Assembly (NCBI GenBank): GCA_032622095.1 | Contig: CP136068.1 | Location: forward strand, 123,941,989 to 124,005,988 | From: Siphonodentalium dalli | Taxonomy: Eukaryota; Mollusca; Scaphopoda; Gadilida; Siphonodentaliidae | Direction: 5' to 3' | Length of the DNA: 64,000 nt | Part shown: in pieces, positions 11,696 through 22,239 of the stretch | How positions within the stretch are numbered: position 1 is the first letter of the stretch | Layout: each line of letters begins with the position of its first letter | The notes under the pieces: generated by a model | What the model saw: the letters and a program-made list of their open reading frames with translations, nothing else | The model's database searches: none | Told to the model about the DNA's origin: nothing | Made by a program: the position numbers and the translations under genes

Positions 11696-12439
11696 CCGGA
11701 AAGCAGATGGGAAACAGCCCGGGTGAAGTCGGGCCTATCAGCTTGTGTAATAAAGAAGACAGTTTGATGAAAGTAATGTATGACACGAGAAACGGGAAAA
11801 CTTGAAATATGGAAGTATGCAAATTTCCCGCATAAAATTTGAAAGCTAGTTTATAGAATAATTGTATTATTATTTATATTTATGGCTAATAATACGATCT
11901 TGGTGGCGTTACCATTTCTGACTATGGTTTTCTTGTTGATATTGCTTTTGAAATTAATAGCGCGGAACGATGAGTCGTGAAAAGTGGATTTTGCATGGTT
12001 CGAAACAATTAGGTCGACTTAATATCATGTGATATGCTGCCTGTGACCGTTCAAGTTGGCCTGATGCTCTGTGAAGCTTTTCAACGTGGGTGTTTCATTT
12101 TGACTCAGTTTTGAATATACTTCTATAGTGTTGTCGTGACAAATCATGTACATGTGTATATTCAGCCTTGAAGCACGTGGATTAACTGAATGTTATAGTC
12201 AGCGTTGACTTATTATTCTAAGTTGGAAAAGCTCGATAGCGGCGAGAGTGTCTGGGTTTTTGTTCACAGAATGACAGAGGTGAGTTATACCCGGTAACGA
12301 TCAGATGTTCGACATTTTAAAGATTTCATCTGTATTCAGTGGGCCTAACAGTGATGTCAAGCAGTACGTGTGGGTGGGTGGTAACATGATTCCATATGTG
12401 GGGGGGGGGGGGTTATAGGAAAATATTTTTCCGACCAAA
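11696..12439. other. Non-coding stretch with a G-tract
   Basis: No gene recognised. A run of about eleven G lies near 12402-12412. Confidence 0.35.
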
Positions 12440-12850
12440 TTAAATATATAGATATAACAGTTAGATGGACTCACCTCACTGGTTATCTATGGTGACTACT
12501 CTTACTAGTCTGCTTTATCTACTATCCCCCATAACTACATGTACTACTTTGATCAATATTGCTGCCCATACATACCGACATTCATACTGAATAACCATTA
12601 TGACTGGCTGGTAGTAACTAATGTAACTTGATATATATATATATATTTACTACACTGGTTAGCTATAGAGACTATTACTAGTCTGCTTTATAGACTATCC
12701 ACCATAGCTTGCTACTTTGATCAATATTGCTGCCCATATATACCGATAGTCCTATTGAATAACCATTATGACTAGCTAATAGTGACTAATGTAACTGGCT
12801 ATATAGGCTTACCACCCTGGATAGCATAGTGTATATTCTTACTTGCTGCT
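12440..12850. repeat. Second block of the ~50-bp monomer satellite
   Basis: Contains TTGATCAATATTGCTGCCCATA twice (about 12551 and 12718), GACTAATGTAACT and TGAATAACCATTATGACT, as in 3526-5240. The spacing of the two longest matches, about 167 bp, equals the higher-order period of the first block. Confidence 0.65.
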
Positions 12851-13450
12851 CCCATGTAGATAGTCTGTCTGGACAGTGATGCTCTTGTCCAACATATGTC
12901 TGCGTCTGAGCTGATAATAAACGCTCTTTATTTATCATCTAATTTATTTGTACCCATTTAAGTAGTCTGCGGTCAACGGCATCTACCCCAAGACACTCCA
13001 GTTTATCCCTGTGTTTACATTTTCACTAACCAGTTTCAGTCATTTTGGGTATATAATTAGTTGGCTAGTTAAATTATCACAGTGCCATTTTAATTAATAC
13101 AATATATTTACACACTAAGTGTTGTCATCACTAAATCCAGCATTCTGATTGGTCGGCGCCCACGTGGCTAGTTGCAGTTATTTCTCGGTGAATGCGCTGC
13201 GCCTCATAACACCAAGCTAATAACACAATCGATACGTCATTAGGTTTGGAAAGACGAACGCGTAATGCTTTGGGCGCATTTTGACTCGCGCAGGATTGAC
13301 TTAATACATCATCGGGTTTCAACATGAAGAGAAATTGTTCCTATTAACTTTTGCCAAGGGTGCTATTGGGTATTTTGGGCTGATCTTGTCACGATACACT
13401 TTTCGATTTAAATATATTTACAAAAGTGGCTTTTTCGCTAAATGTATATA
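12851..13450. other. Non-coding stretch, no gene seen
   Basis: A GC-richer patch at 13135-13325 contains a short minus-strand ORF with no recognisable domain. Confidence 0.3.
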
Positions 13451-13451
13451 A

Positions 13452-13616
13452 ATATAAGGATTAACTGTCATGTGGACTATTTTTATGGAGATGTAACGGT
13501 GAGGTAAGTGGACATAACTTGTATGTAAAACCCTTCGGGTTTTACACAAGTTATGTCCACTTACCTCACCGTTACATCTCCATAAAAACAGTCCACATGA
13601 CAGTTAATCCTTATAT
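13452..13616. repeat. Long near-perfect palindrome (~80-bp arms)
   Basis: The left arm starts ATATAAGGATTAACTGTCAT and the right arm ends with its reverse complement. The arms meet at AAAACCCTTCGGGTTTT near 13530-13545, with only a 2-bp indel and a couple of mismatches. This is a MITE-like foldback with almost no loop. Its right arm overlaps the tail of the candidate coding segment next to it. Confidence 0.85.
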
Positions 13617-13674
13617 GAACCCGGACAAATGAACAAATAGACAAATAACATTGAGATTTATAAGTATAAAGTAT

Positions 13675-13821
13675 TCTAGTTCTAACGTGTTTGGTTTCTG
13701 TGAGGACCTTTAAATTTTTGTCAAACTCTATCATCACATTCTCTGTGGCTTCGCTGAAATTCGGGAATTGCAGATTCGCATTCTCAACAACGTTATCCCC
13801 CTTATAAAATAATATTTTCAT
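13675..13821 (-). CDS. Candidate coding segment, unknown
   Basis: A minus-strand frame starts at an ATG (13821) with MKILFYKGDNVVENANLQF and runs about 49 codons of plausible, acidic, mixed composition (SEATENVMIEFDKNLKV) before entering low-complexity sequence and the palindrome. No family is recognised. It could be a small exon or a chance ORF. It lies on the same strand as the ubiquitin-like gene but beyond the large minisatellite. Confidence 0.2.
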
Positions 13822-13889
13822 TTTTCTAATTGGAGTTATTCCACGATAAGTATTGGTGACTTTGTGACCAAAAAAACACGTCGAATTTT

Positions 13890-16500
13890 TTTAACGGGTT
13901 GCGCTTGTATCGCTTTGTATCAATGGTTACTACGGGGACGCAGATAATCACTGGAAATTAAAACGATTTTTTAACTGCTGTGACGCTTGTATCGCTCTGT
14001 ATCAAGGGTTACTACTGGGACGCAGATAATCACTAGAAATTAAATCAACTCTGTAAGATTCTGTAACGCTTGTATCGCTCTGTATCAAGGGTTACTACTG
14101 GGACGCAGATAATCACTAGAAATAAAAACGATTCCTTAAACTTCTGTAACGCTTGTATCGCTCTGTATCAAGGGTTTCTACTGGGGCGCAGATAACGATG
14201 AGAAATAAAATCAACTCTGTAAGATTCTGTAACGCTTGTATCGCTCTGTATCAAGGGTTACTACTGGGACGCAGATAATCACTAGAAATAAAAACGAGTT
14301 TTTAACTGCTGTAACGCTTGTATCGCTCTGTATCAAGGGTTACTACTGGGACGCAGATAACGACGAGAAATAAAAACGATTTTTAACTGCTGTAACGCTT
14401 GTGTCGCTCTGTATCAAGGGTTACTACTGGGACGCAGATAATCACTAGAAATAAAATCAACTCTGTAAGATTCTGTAACGCTTGTATCACTCTGTATCAA
14501 TTAAGGGTTACTACTGAGACGCAGATAATCACTAGAAATAAAAACGATTTTTTAACTGCTGTAACGCTTGTATCCCTCTGTATCAAGGGTAACTACTGGG
14601 ACGCAGATAACGACGAGAAATAAAAACGATTTTTAACTGCTGTAACGCTTGTGTCGCTCTGTATCAAGGGTTACTACTGGGACGCAGATAATCACTAGAA
14701 ATAAAAACGATTTTTTTAACTGTTTTAACGCTTGTATCGCTCTGTATCAAGGGTTACTACTGGGACGCAGATAACGATGAGAAATAAAAACGATTCCTTA
14801 AACTTCTGTAACGCTTGTATCGCTCTGTATATATCAAGGGTTACTACTGGGATGCAGATAATCACTAGAAATCAAATCAACTCTGTAAGATTCTGTAACG
14901 CTTGTATCACTCTGTATCAAGGGTTACTACTGGGACGCAGATAATCACTAGAAATAAAATCAACTCTGTAAGATTCTGTAACGCTTGTATCACTCTGTAT
15001 CAAGGGTTACTACTGGGATGCAGATAATCACTAGAAATAAAATCAACTCTGTAAGATTCTGTAACGTTTGTATCACTATGTATCAAGGGTTACTACTGAG
15101 ACGCAGATAATCACTGGAAATAAAAACGATTTTTTAACTGCTGTAACGCTTGTATCGCTCTGTATCAAGGGTTACTACTGGGACGCAGATAACGACGAGA
15201 AATAAAAACGATTTTTAACACTGCTGTAACGCTTGTATCGCTCTGTATCAAGGGTTACTACTGGGACGCAGATAATCACTAGAAATAAAAACGATTTTTT
15301 AACTGCTGTAACGCTTGTATCGCTCTGTATCAAGGGTTACTACTGGGACGCAGATAACGACGAGAAATAAAAACGATTTTTAACACTGCTGTAACGCTTG
15401 TATCGCTCTGTATCAAGGGTTACTACTGGGACGCAGATAATCACTAGAAATAAAAACGATTTTTTAACTGCTGTAACGCTTGTATCGCTCTGTATCAAGG
15501 GTTACTACTGGGACGCAGATAATCACTAGAAATAAAAACGATTTTTTAACTGCGTAACGCTTGTATCGCTCTGTATCAAGGGTTACTACTGGGACGCAGA
15601 TAATCACTAGAAATAAAATCAACTCTGTAAGATTCTGTAACGCTTGTATCGCTCTGTATCAAGGGTTACTACTGGGACGCAGATAACGACGAGAAATAAA
15701 AACGATTTTTAACTGCTGTAACGCTTGTATCGCTCTGTATCAAGGGTTACTACTGGGACGCAGATAATCACTAGAAATAAAAACGATTTTTTAACTGCTG
15801 TAACGCTTGTATCGCTCTGTATCAAGTGTTACTACTGGGACGCAGATAACGATGAGAAATAAAAACGATTTTTAACACTGCTGTAACGCTTGTATCGCTC
15901 TGTATCAAGGGTTACTACTGGGCCGCAGATAATCACTAGAAATAAAAACGATTTTTTAACTGCTGTAACGCTTGTATCGCTCTGTATCAAGGGTTACTAC
16001 CGAGACGCAGATAATCACTAGAAATAAAAACGATTTTTTAACTGCGTAACGCTTGTATCGCTCTATATCAAGGGTTACTACTGGGACGCAGATAATCACT
16101 AGAAATAAAATCAACTCTGTAAGATTCTGTAACGCTTGTATCGCTCTGTATCAAGGGTTACTACTGGGACGCAGATAACGACGAGAAATAAAAACGATTT
16201 TTAACTGCTGTAACGCTTGTATCGCTCTGTATCAAGGGTTACTACTGGGACGCAGATAATCACTAGAAATAAAAACGATTTTTTAACTGCTGTAACGCTT
16301 GTATCGCTCTGTATCAAGGGTTACTACTGGGACGCAGATAATCACTAGAAATAAAATCAACTCTGTAAGATTCTGTAACGCTTGTATCGCTCTGTATCAA
16401 GGGTTACTACTGAGACGCAGATAACGATGAGAAATAAAAACATATTTTGTCAGCTTCTGTAACGCTTGTCCCGCTCTGTATCAAGGCTTTCTACATGGGA
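13890..16500. repeat. 82-bp minisatellite, about 31 units
   Basis: Each unit contains AACGCTTGTATCGCTCTG, ATCAAGGGTTACTACTGGG and ACGCAGATAA. The word ACGCTTGT falls at 13983, 14066, 14149, 14232, 14314 and 14395, a period of 81-83 bp. Units differ in the linker: some have TCACTAGAAATAAAATCAAC, some TCACTAGAAATAAAAACGA and some CGACGAGAAATAAAAACGA. These variants recur in mixed order, which suggests amplification of multi-unit blocks. The end units (13890-13980 and 16430-16500) are the most diverged. All ORFs inside are read-through. Confidence 0.95.
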
Positions 16501-16707
16501 CAAAAACATACCCCCTTAACTTTTTGCTCACGTTTCTTGCCATATATGGATATATTGGTGTCATTGGATGTTGACCGCGGCCGAGTAGTCCCGATGGGAT
16601 TCACACGAACTTTGTTTAATTACTCTGCCGGTCAAAACCAATGGCCGCAATCGATCTGCAAGTCAGTTCTTATAATCACATACCAGTATATTTTAATAGA
16701 ACATTAA

Positions 16708-16928
16708 TCATTTGAACAACTTTTCAAAACTACCAAGAGAATATGTAAGTTGCATAGTGTTCAAATTCCCAATAACAACACACAGCGAGCTTGGAGTGAC
16801 GTCGGCGTTTCGTTCATCAGCCATGGCAATTACAATAATAACTGAAGTGTCGACTCCAGTTATTGGTTTTTGAACATCGGAAACGTTCACGTTAACCGTA
16901 TGGCAAAATGTACTGATTCCTACGGGAG
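16708..16928 (-). CDS. Exon 4: C-terminal tail of the ubiquitin-like protein
   Basis: After the acceptor CAAACAATTAG|, phase 1 gives 73 residues: PVGISTFCHTVNVNVSDVQ, then a hydrophobic run VIIVIAMADE, and an end at GSFEKLFK followed by TGA. No domain is recognised; it is not clearly a third ubiquitin-like fold. ATTAAA at 16692-16697 on the minus strand lies 11 bp after the stop and may serve as a poly(A) signal, although it is close. The weakest part of the model is this acceptor. Confidence 0.55.
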
Positions 16929-19900
16929 CTAATTGTTTGAATGTAGAGGATGTGTGATTATATGTGACCCGCCATATCAAATCCAGTCGGAAGTCGGGAT
17001 TTTTGTTTCACCATGTGCCAATGCATTATCTTATATATGCGAGTCGACCATAGGACCATAGGTCGACCATGCGAGTCGCGCATTGGCCTAACAATTTTTT
17101 ATCATGTTTTTTAAATAAATGTTTCTTACAATTTTTAGGACATAAAATAAAAAAACATCCATTACCCTGCAGGGAGCCCCACACATATATAGAAGCATAT
17201 AGAAGAGTGTCGTCTGCTCATGTTTGTCTGGGGCTCTGTATGGGTGAAATTATAAAATTGTTAAAGAATACAAGAACAAATTATTAAAATTGTAAAAAAT
17301 TGTTAGGCCAATGGTCGACTCGCATATATAAGATAATGCATTGGCACAGGGATAAAACAATCCCGACTTCCGACTGGATTTGATATTGGCGGGTCACATA
17401 TAATATACTAAATACCTGCACATGCGTCAGCCGACAGAGCAGTTTCCTCGGCCGGGGAATCGTCAACTATTTCTAGCTCAATCGTAGATTCTTCCGTTAG
17501 CCCTGCGTCCATCACCATCGTGTTGTTTTGTAAATACCTCCCGCCAAACTGAAAAAGGTCAAATCTTATTCTGAAACGTTGGTAGCAAAAAAATATATGG
17601 CCCCAGAGGGGCCAGGTGGCTCAACCAGAGTCAATAGGGCATGTACTGGCATTTATTAGTGTAAGTTACAAGTTTAGAGAACTTATAGTACGGTAGTATC
17701 ACATTGGGATCTTTATATTAAAGATGATCTATCTCTTCCTACATAGGCATTAAATAGTTTCCGGGGTATAACATAATAATTATTATCAAAGACACGCTGT
17801 CCTGTCAAGAAAAGCTTCTATATTTCAATTAATATTGATTTTATAACGATATTTTCTTATATTGTGATAATAAATTGGGAGAATTTTTATTACCAATTTT
17901 AGATAGCATGCTATGCTCCGAACGAACGCGATTCGTAAAATGTACCAAATAGATTGTATGCATATACATGTACATATTTATTATACCAGAGAATTCGAAA
18001 TAAAATCAATATTAACTCATAGAAGCGTTTCAGGACAAGGGTCTTCGATTCATATTTATTACGCGAGCTCCGCCTGTATACTAATGTAGAGATTCATGTT
18101 TAATGGAATTCTGAGTTGGTCATTCGCGAAACCAATATATTTTATATTCTATAATTACAATCATGGGTATATAATATATGATCTTGAGCGCGTTACCATT
18201 TCTGATTATGGTGTTCCTGTTATTGTATGTCACGGAAACTATATATATAAAACGTGTTTGGAAAGAGATAGGAAAGATTTGGAAAGAGAATCCACCTTTA
18301 AGTGAGGCCAAATTGTCTGTATATATTAACCCTTTACCCAACAGAACGGCCCTGTGCCAATGCATTCTCTTATATATGCGAGTCGACCATAGGTCGCCTC
18401 GCATATATAAGAGAATGCATTGACTTAACACATATTAAAAATGATAAAATTGTCAAAGAATGTAGAAAATATTATAAAAATTGTTAAAAAATGTAAGAAT
18501 TTTGTTTTTTTAGGCCAATGCATTCTCTTATATATGCGAGGCGACCTATGGTCGACTCGCATATATAAGAGAATGCATTGGCATAGGGCATAACTGTAAC
18601 CATCACAATGTGGTCGATGAACCGGTTCCAATGATATCCATATTTGTATGGCGTTATTGAGACAGACCGAAGATATTTTAGGCTGTTGAAGCTTTATTTG
18701 GGCGTTTTTGGCCGGTTTGTTGGGTAAAGGGTTAACCGTATGTACCTTCAATTTCTGTTCGTCGATCTTAACATCCTCGACGTCCTCAATTCGCTGTTTG
18801 ATGTCTTTAACTTTCGAAACATTCTGTATCCCGTTGAGCGAAATGCACTTTCCCGCAGGCAACTTCAATAATAGGTTGACATTTTGAGGGCGTATGATCT
18901 GGAATTGCAAATTCAAGGTGGGCAGTTCAGTTTCGACCGAAATATAGTATTAAACAGTTAGTAGAAGCTAAGGCTAAATTCCATGTTATTTGCGTGTAAC
19001 ATAATATATATGCATCAATACAGTTTTTGTGGTACATGTATATCATAATGGATTTTCCTCACAAAACCTCAGAGGTATATTTAAGTTACGTGATATTCAG
19101 ATTCGGTTCCTTGCACAGCAGAATTTATTTCCTGATGTCTATATATCTGTCGCGTCGGTTAAAATTAAAGCAAATGCTTAATGCAGTCAGTCAAGAACTG
19201 ATAATTTGAGAGTTTTTTGTTTCTTCGGAAAGTGGGTTCGGCAATTTGATGCATTACATTAAAGATACATTGAGCGAATTGACGCTGTATATACAACATT
19301 TTGGCAAACTTTCGAACAGACCAGCGTACCAGGGGAGCGAACTGCACATTGCAGCTCGAAGCTAACTACGCAATAGAGTTGTCTCTCATGGTCCGAAAGT
19401 TGCACAAAGTGACCTCGTCTTGGTGAAGGGTGGCAGGCACACTACCGGCAATAATAATGTGTGTTTCGTGAGAGAATTGATTATATATAAATTGTCGAAG
19501 TAATCAAACAATAGAGTTCAGTTCGAGAAAACTCTTGAAAAGTTCCATAGATAAGCTGTAATGCTGATGTATTTCTTGTTCAGGCACATGAGCCACCCAG
19601 ACAAAATTACCAGGAGAATGGACTAGTCCAATGGAATGCGGAAGTCGCAGTCAGCTGTTTGTGTAAACAAGACATTTGCCAATCTGGAACAGGTGTGAAA
19701 AACGTGCCATTATATTGTATACAGGAAATGGTTGTAAATGTGAAAATGAATATTATAATATATATTTTACGAAGCACGTAAGTGAAATAGTTGTACTTGA
19801 GGTGGAGATGCACGTTTTGCATAAATCCAGCCAAAAATGGCAAGAGATTTTCAACAAATAATTTCTCTGGATCTATCCTGATCTATCTGGCTAAAAAAAT

Positions 19901-21180
19901 CATGAATTTCTCATATCACCATCTTCGTTGTATATAGCATCTGAGCAATTGTGAAGAGACAACAAAACAATTGATTTTAATACATTTGAGAGGTTGAAAA
20001 TATTATTTTATTTTTTGTCCCTTTCGGTACCAAGAACTGCTAGAATAATTAATAATTCCACACAAAGCTGTAATCACCAAATTGCTTATTGTCTTGGCTC
20101 TATGAGAGGAGGCTTCATTTGTATCATACTGTTGAGTTAGATTTTTTAATTGCATAGAATAGCATAATACCCCCATATATTATAATAAAGAATAAAGTAG
20201 TCACAAATATTCCAGCACAATGAAAGCAAATATTAATATCAACTGGAATTCGGCCACATTGTTAAATGTACTCAATCCGATTCGATGGTTCCCATATCAT
20301 CAGATATTTCAACCCTCAATTTATTTTCAACCTCTCAAATGTATTAAAATCCAATGTTTTTGTTGTCTCTTAATAATTGCTCAGATTCTACATACAATGC
20401 ACATGATGATAGATCCAGAGAAATTCTTTGTTGAAAATATCTTGCCATTTTGGCTGGATTTATGCAACACGTACGTCTCCCCCTTAAGTAGAATTCCTCG
20501 CCGAATTCACAATTATGTGGTATTTGGACTTAAGTAAAGTTCGCTATTTGCACTTCAGTGCAATAATTCGAAAATGTGAAAACGGCCTGCCATACCTATT
20601 TAGTGTGCAATGTGTTGTTTGTAGACCAGAAGTTACATATATATTTTTTACATTCGGTCTAATACAAACTGTTGGATTGAAATGGCTATCAGTTGCGAAA
20701 TGTTCAACCTATAAGGGGGTGTCATGCAGGTTGGATATTTATAATAGTTGGAATGTCTGAGGTAGTTGGAAAATAAAGCAACCATGGGTAAACGAACTTC
20801 CTGTGTTAGTAAATTTGTGTGTGATTCAAGGTTGGTGCATGTAATTGGAAATTCTAAGGTGGACCCCCCCCAACTGCCATAATGGAGACCAGCTAGACTC
20901 ACCTCTGTTATAACATAACGTTCGTATATAATGCGCCTGTACGCGCGCTAATTGTACTCACCTCACATTTGAGGATGGTTTCCGCCCTTATTCCGAGATA
21001 GCTGATGCTGTGCGTTGTTTTCAGTACTTTCCCTTGATATTTAAGCCGAATGTGTTCGCGATTCAGTTTTTCAGACTTTGCTATTTCATTTGCGATATCC
21101 CCGACTGTGTTCGTAGGCGACATTTCAACACTCGTGGTTTTCCCTGTTGGGAGCTTTACGTAAACGTCAACGATTGCCAT
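16708..21180 (-). CDS. Gene for protein with two ubiquitin-like domains (4 exons, 241 aa)
   Basis: The four exons 21180-20962, 18898-18746, 17548-17416 and 16928-16708 join in phases 0, 0 and 1 and end in TGA, giving 726 nt and 241 residues. Residues 1-73 form one ubiquitin-like fold and about 77-158 a second, split by an intron. The remaining ~80 residues are an acidic linker and a tail of unknown fold. Neither domain ends in Gly-Gly, so by analogy with the family it should not be conjugated; a role as a binding or adaptor protein is an inference. ISG15 and FAT10 also have two such domains but end in a conjugation motif. The start ATG has A at -3 and G at +4. All three introns carry inverted-repeat elements. 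Exon boundaries are predicted by eye and lack transcript support. Confidence 0.7.
16959..17404. mobile_element. Double-palindrome MITE, family A, eroded copy in intron 3
   Basis: The terminal inverted repeats read TGTGACCCGCCATATCAAAT at each end, extending about 37 bp to GTCGGAAGTCGGGA. Flanks are TATA-like, which suggests a TA or short AT target duplication. Inside are a diverged palindrome (17018-17086) and a half palindrome (17308-17345). A middle section contains CAGGGAGCCCCACACATATA. The better-kept relative is at 49971-50435. It makes up about 446 of the 487 bp of this intron. Confidence 0.85.
17416..17548 (-). CDS. Exon 3: C-terminal half of second ubiquitin-like domain and linker
   Basis: The acceptor TTTTTCAG| is followed by FGGRYLQNNTMVMDAGL, which aligns with ubiquitin IFAGKQLEDGRTLSDYNI. 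ESTIELEIV matches ESTLHLVL. An acidic linker (DDSPAEETALSADACA) follows, and the exon ends in phase 1 at G|gtattt. The fold is complete only when joined to exon 2, which supports the splicing model. Confidence 0.75.
17549..18325. other. Intron 2 sequence outside the MITE
   Basis: AT-rich intron sequence of the ubiquitin-like gene. No further element or exon can be supported. The ORFs at 18096-18431 overlap the MITE start and look like chance. Confidence 0.4.
18357..18423. repeat. 67-bp hairpin module, copy 3
   Basis: Arms of 32 bp start CCAATGCATTCTCTTATATA and close on the loop ATA. The one arm mismatch (GTCGAC against GTCGCC) is in the forward polarity. The final GG is changed to GA. Confidence 0.9.
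18515..18581. repeat. 67-bp hairpin module, copy 4 (reverse polarity)
   Basis: Same arms as copy 3 but with GAGGCGACC on the left and GGTCGACTC on the right, so it is the reverse complement of copy 3. The loop reads TAT. Confidence 0.9.
18736..18745 (-). other. Ten-base gap between MITE and exon 2 donor
   Basis: On the minus strand the donor gtacatacgg leads directly into TTAACCC of the MITE, so everything in the intron after its first ten bases is element sequence for 410 bp. Confidence 0.7.
18746..18898 (-). CDS. Exon 2: N-terminal half of second ubiquitin-like domain
   Basis: 51 codons. The acceptor AATTCCAG| follows a good branch-point word, CTACTAAC. LLLKLPAGKCISLNG matches strands 1-2, and VSKVKDIKQRIEDVEDVKI matches the helix and turn of ubiquitin. 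DEQKLK then stands where ubiquitin has DQQRL, and the exon ends AAG|gtacat (phase 0). The donor lies only 10 bp from the end of a TTAA-flanked MITE. Confidence 0.75.
19795..20488. mobile_element. Foldback element with ~170-200-bp arms in intron 1
   Basis: The left arm (about 19795-20004) and right arm (about 20321-20488) are inverted copies. Shared words include GCATAAATCCAGCCAAAA, AATTTCTCTGGATCTATC, ATCTGAGCAATT and ACATTTGAGAGGTTGAAAAT. The spacer is about 315 bp and includes, near 20262, a start resembling the TACTCAATCCGATT repeat at 21565. Arm identity is moderate, so it is older than the palindromes in introns 2 and 3. Confidence 0.75.
20962..21180 (-). CDS. Exon 1: first ubiquitin-like domain
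   Basis: Exactly 73 codons. MAIVDVYVKLPTGKTTSVEM parallels the first two strands of ubiquitin. VGDIANEIAKSEKLN matches the helix, IRLKYQGKVL the third and fourth strands, and ISYLGIRAETILKCE the end of the fold. The donor is GAG|gtgagt (phase 0). One exon holding one whole domain is a common arrangement for duplicated ubiquitin-like units. There is no Gly-Gly after the fold; the next exon begins IIRPQN. Confidence 0.8.
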
Positions 21181-21564
21181 TTTATGTTGAGAGCTTATTA
21201 CTCCAAATAAAAACGTATTTAATATTTAAAGTCGTTGGTGCTAAATTTCGCCGAACTCAGTACACAGTGTGTATGCAATAATTTTTGAATAACTTTAGTC
21301 CTGTTTATATAAAGCTCAGTGTAATGTCTATTTTTAGACAGAAAAGTCTGGGTTATTAAAAGCCACCCAATCAGTATCGAGAGTTTAGCCTATCGAAATT
21401 TAGCTAGAACGGCGGCACTTTATAAGCTACTGTGGATGACTGAGTGTATGGGAGAAATGGTCAATATGATGGTGGGTGTTGTGGAAGTCACACCGAGGAA
21501 GGGTGAAGAGGTCTGCAAAGTGCAGTCCGACAATCCTACCCGGACTTCGGTCAGAAACGACTTA
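21181..21564. promoter_or_regulatory. Presumed 5' flank of the ubiquitin-like gene
   Basis: Lies upstream of the start ATG. No TATA box or other motif can be assigned with confidence; this label rests on position only. Confidence 0.25.
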
Positions 21565-22035
21565 CAGGTACTCAAGATCAGATGATATCCATACCATCAA
21601 GATACAACAACATTTCTTCAAAAGACGCTTTAGTTACTAGTATCAGAATCGATATATTGAAAAAACAATGTTGACTGTCAACTATGGTATAAAATTTCCC
21701 AAAACTTGTTATTTATCAACATTTTGTTCAACAAAATATGGCCGTATTATCACTAAAGTATCACGGAATTGGACCGTATTACCATTTGATTTTAGAGTTA
21801 TCCATCTTCATCCGCAATTTTGTCCGAGACTCTCCGTTTGACCACGTGTTTCTGGGCCACATATTATCACACATCTCGAGAAATAGCAAACTTCAAAAAT
21901 CGATATCTGATCACTCTAACCTTTGATGGGTGGGTTCCTCAACTTCCTCGACTCGAATACAATATTTTTTTTACCGCCGAAGTCAAAGAAATAGTAATGT
22001 AGGAGCGTCTGATCGGATTGAGTACCTTTAACTAC
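21565..22035. mobile_element. MITE-like repeat with AGGTACTCAA ends, copy 1
   Basis: The left end is AGGTACTCAAGATCAGATGA. The right end, read inverted, is AAAGGTACTCAATCCGATCA, so the ends form short inverted repeats. Inside are TTTTAGAGTTATCCATCTTC and GGGTGGGTTCCTC, both shared with the copy at 22240-22698. Confidence 0.65.
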
Positions 22036-22239
22036 CAAAGCATGCAAATATATTTCCCGCGTGGATATGCTCTTTAAATTCAGTGCTGTTAAATGAATCT
22101 AATATACGTATTTCTACAAGTTGTCGTATTATATATAATATTATTTTATAACCAAATTTACTAATTTAACACACGAAATAATGCCTATACATATACAGTG
22201 ATGCTCACAGTATATGACCCTTTAACCACAACATATAAT

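Larger units (their letters stand above)
18326..18735. mobile_element. Double-palindrome MITE, family B (TTAA type), in intron 2
   Basis: The ends are TTAACCCTTTACCCAACAGA and its inverted counterpart TGTTGGGTAAAGGGTTAA. A TTAA flank with ends starting CCC fits piggyBac-type non-autonomous elements. Two 67-bp palindromes (18357-18423 and 18515-18581) lie near the left end, in opposite orientation. The right 150 bp carry ACCGGTTCCAATGATATCC and GACAGACCGAAGATATTTTA. The near-identical sister copy is 51764-52163. Confidence 0.88.

Noticed and set aside
5238-12471. A single 7.2-kb insertion flanked by TAGATGGACT (5238 and 12462)
   Set aside because: The word is part of the satellite unit and recurs by itself; the 12-bp duplication at 5241/9187 explains the LINE boundaries better.
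13890-16500. Regular array that could suggest CRISPR
   Set aside because: Units are 82-bp head-to-tail repeats with a few linker variants and no unique spacers, in eukaryotic DNA with no cas genes.
18425-18916. One continuous 163-codon minus-strand ORF
   Set aside because: Only its first part is ubiquitin-like; the rest runs through the family B MITE. A donor at 18745 ends the true exon.
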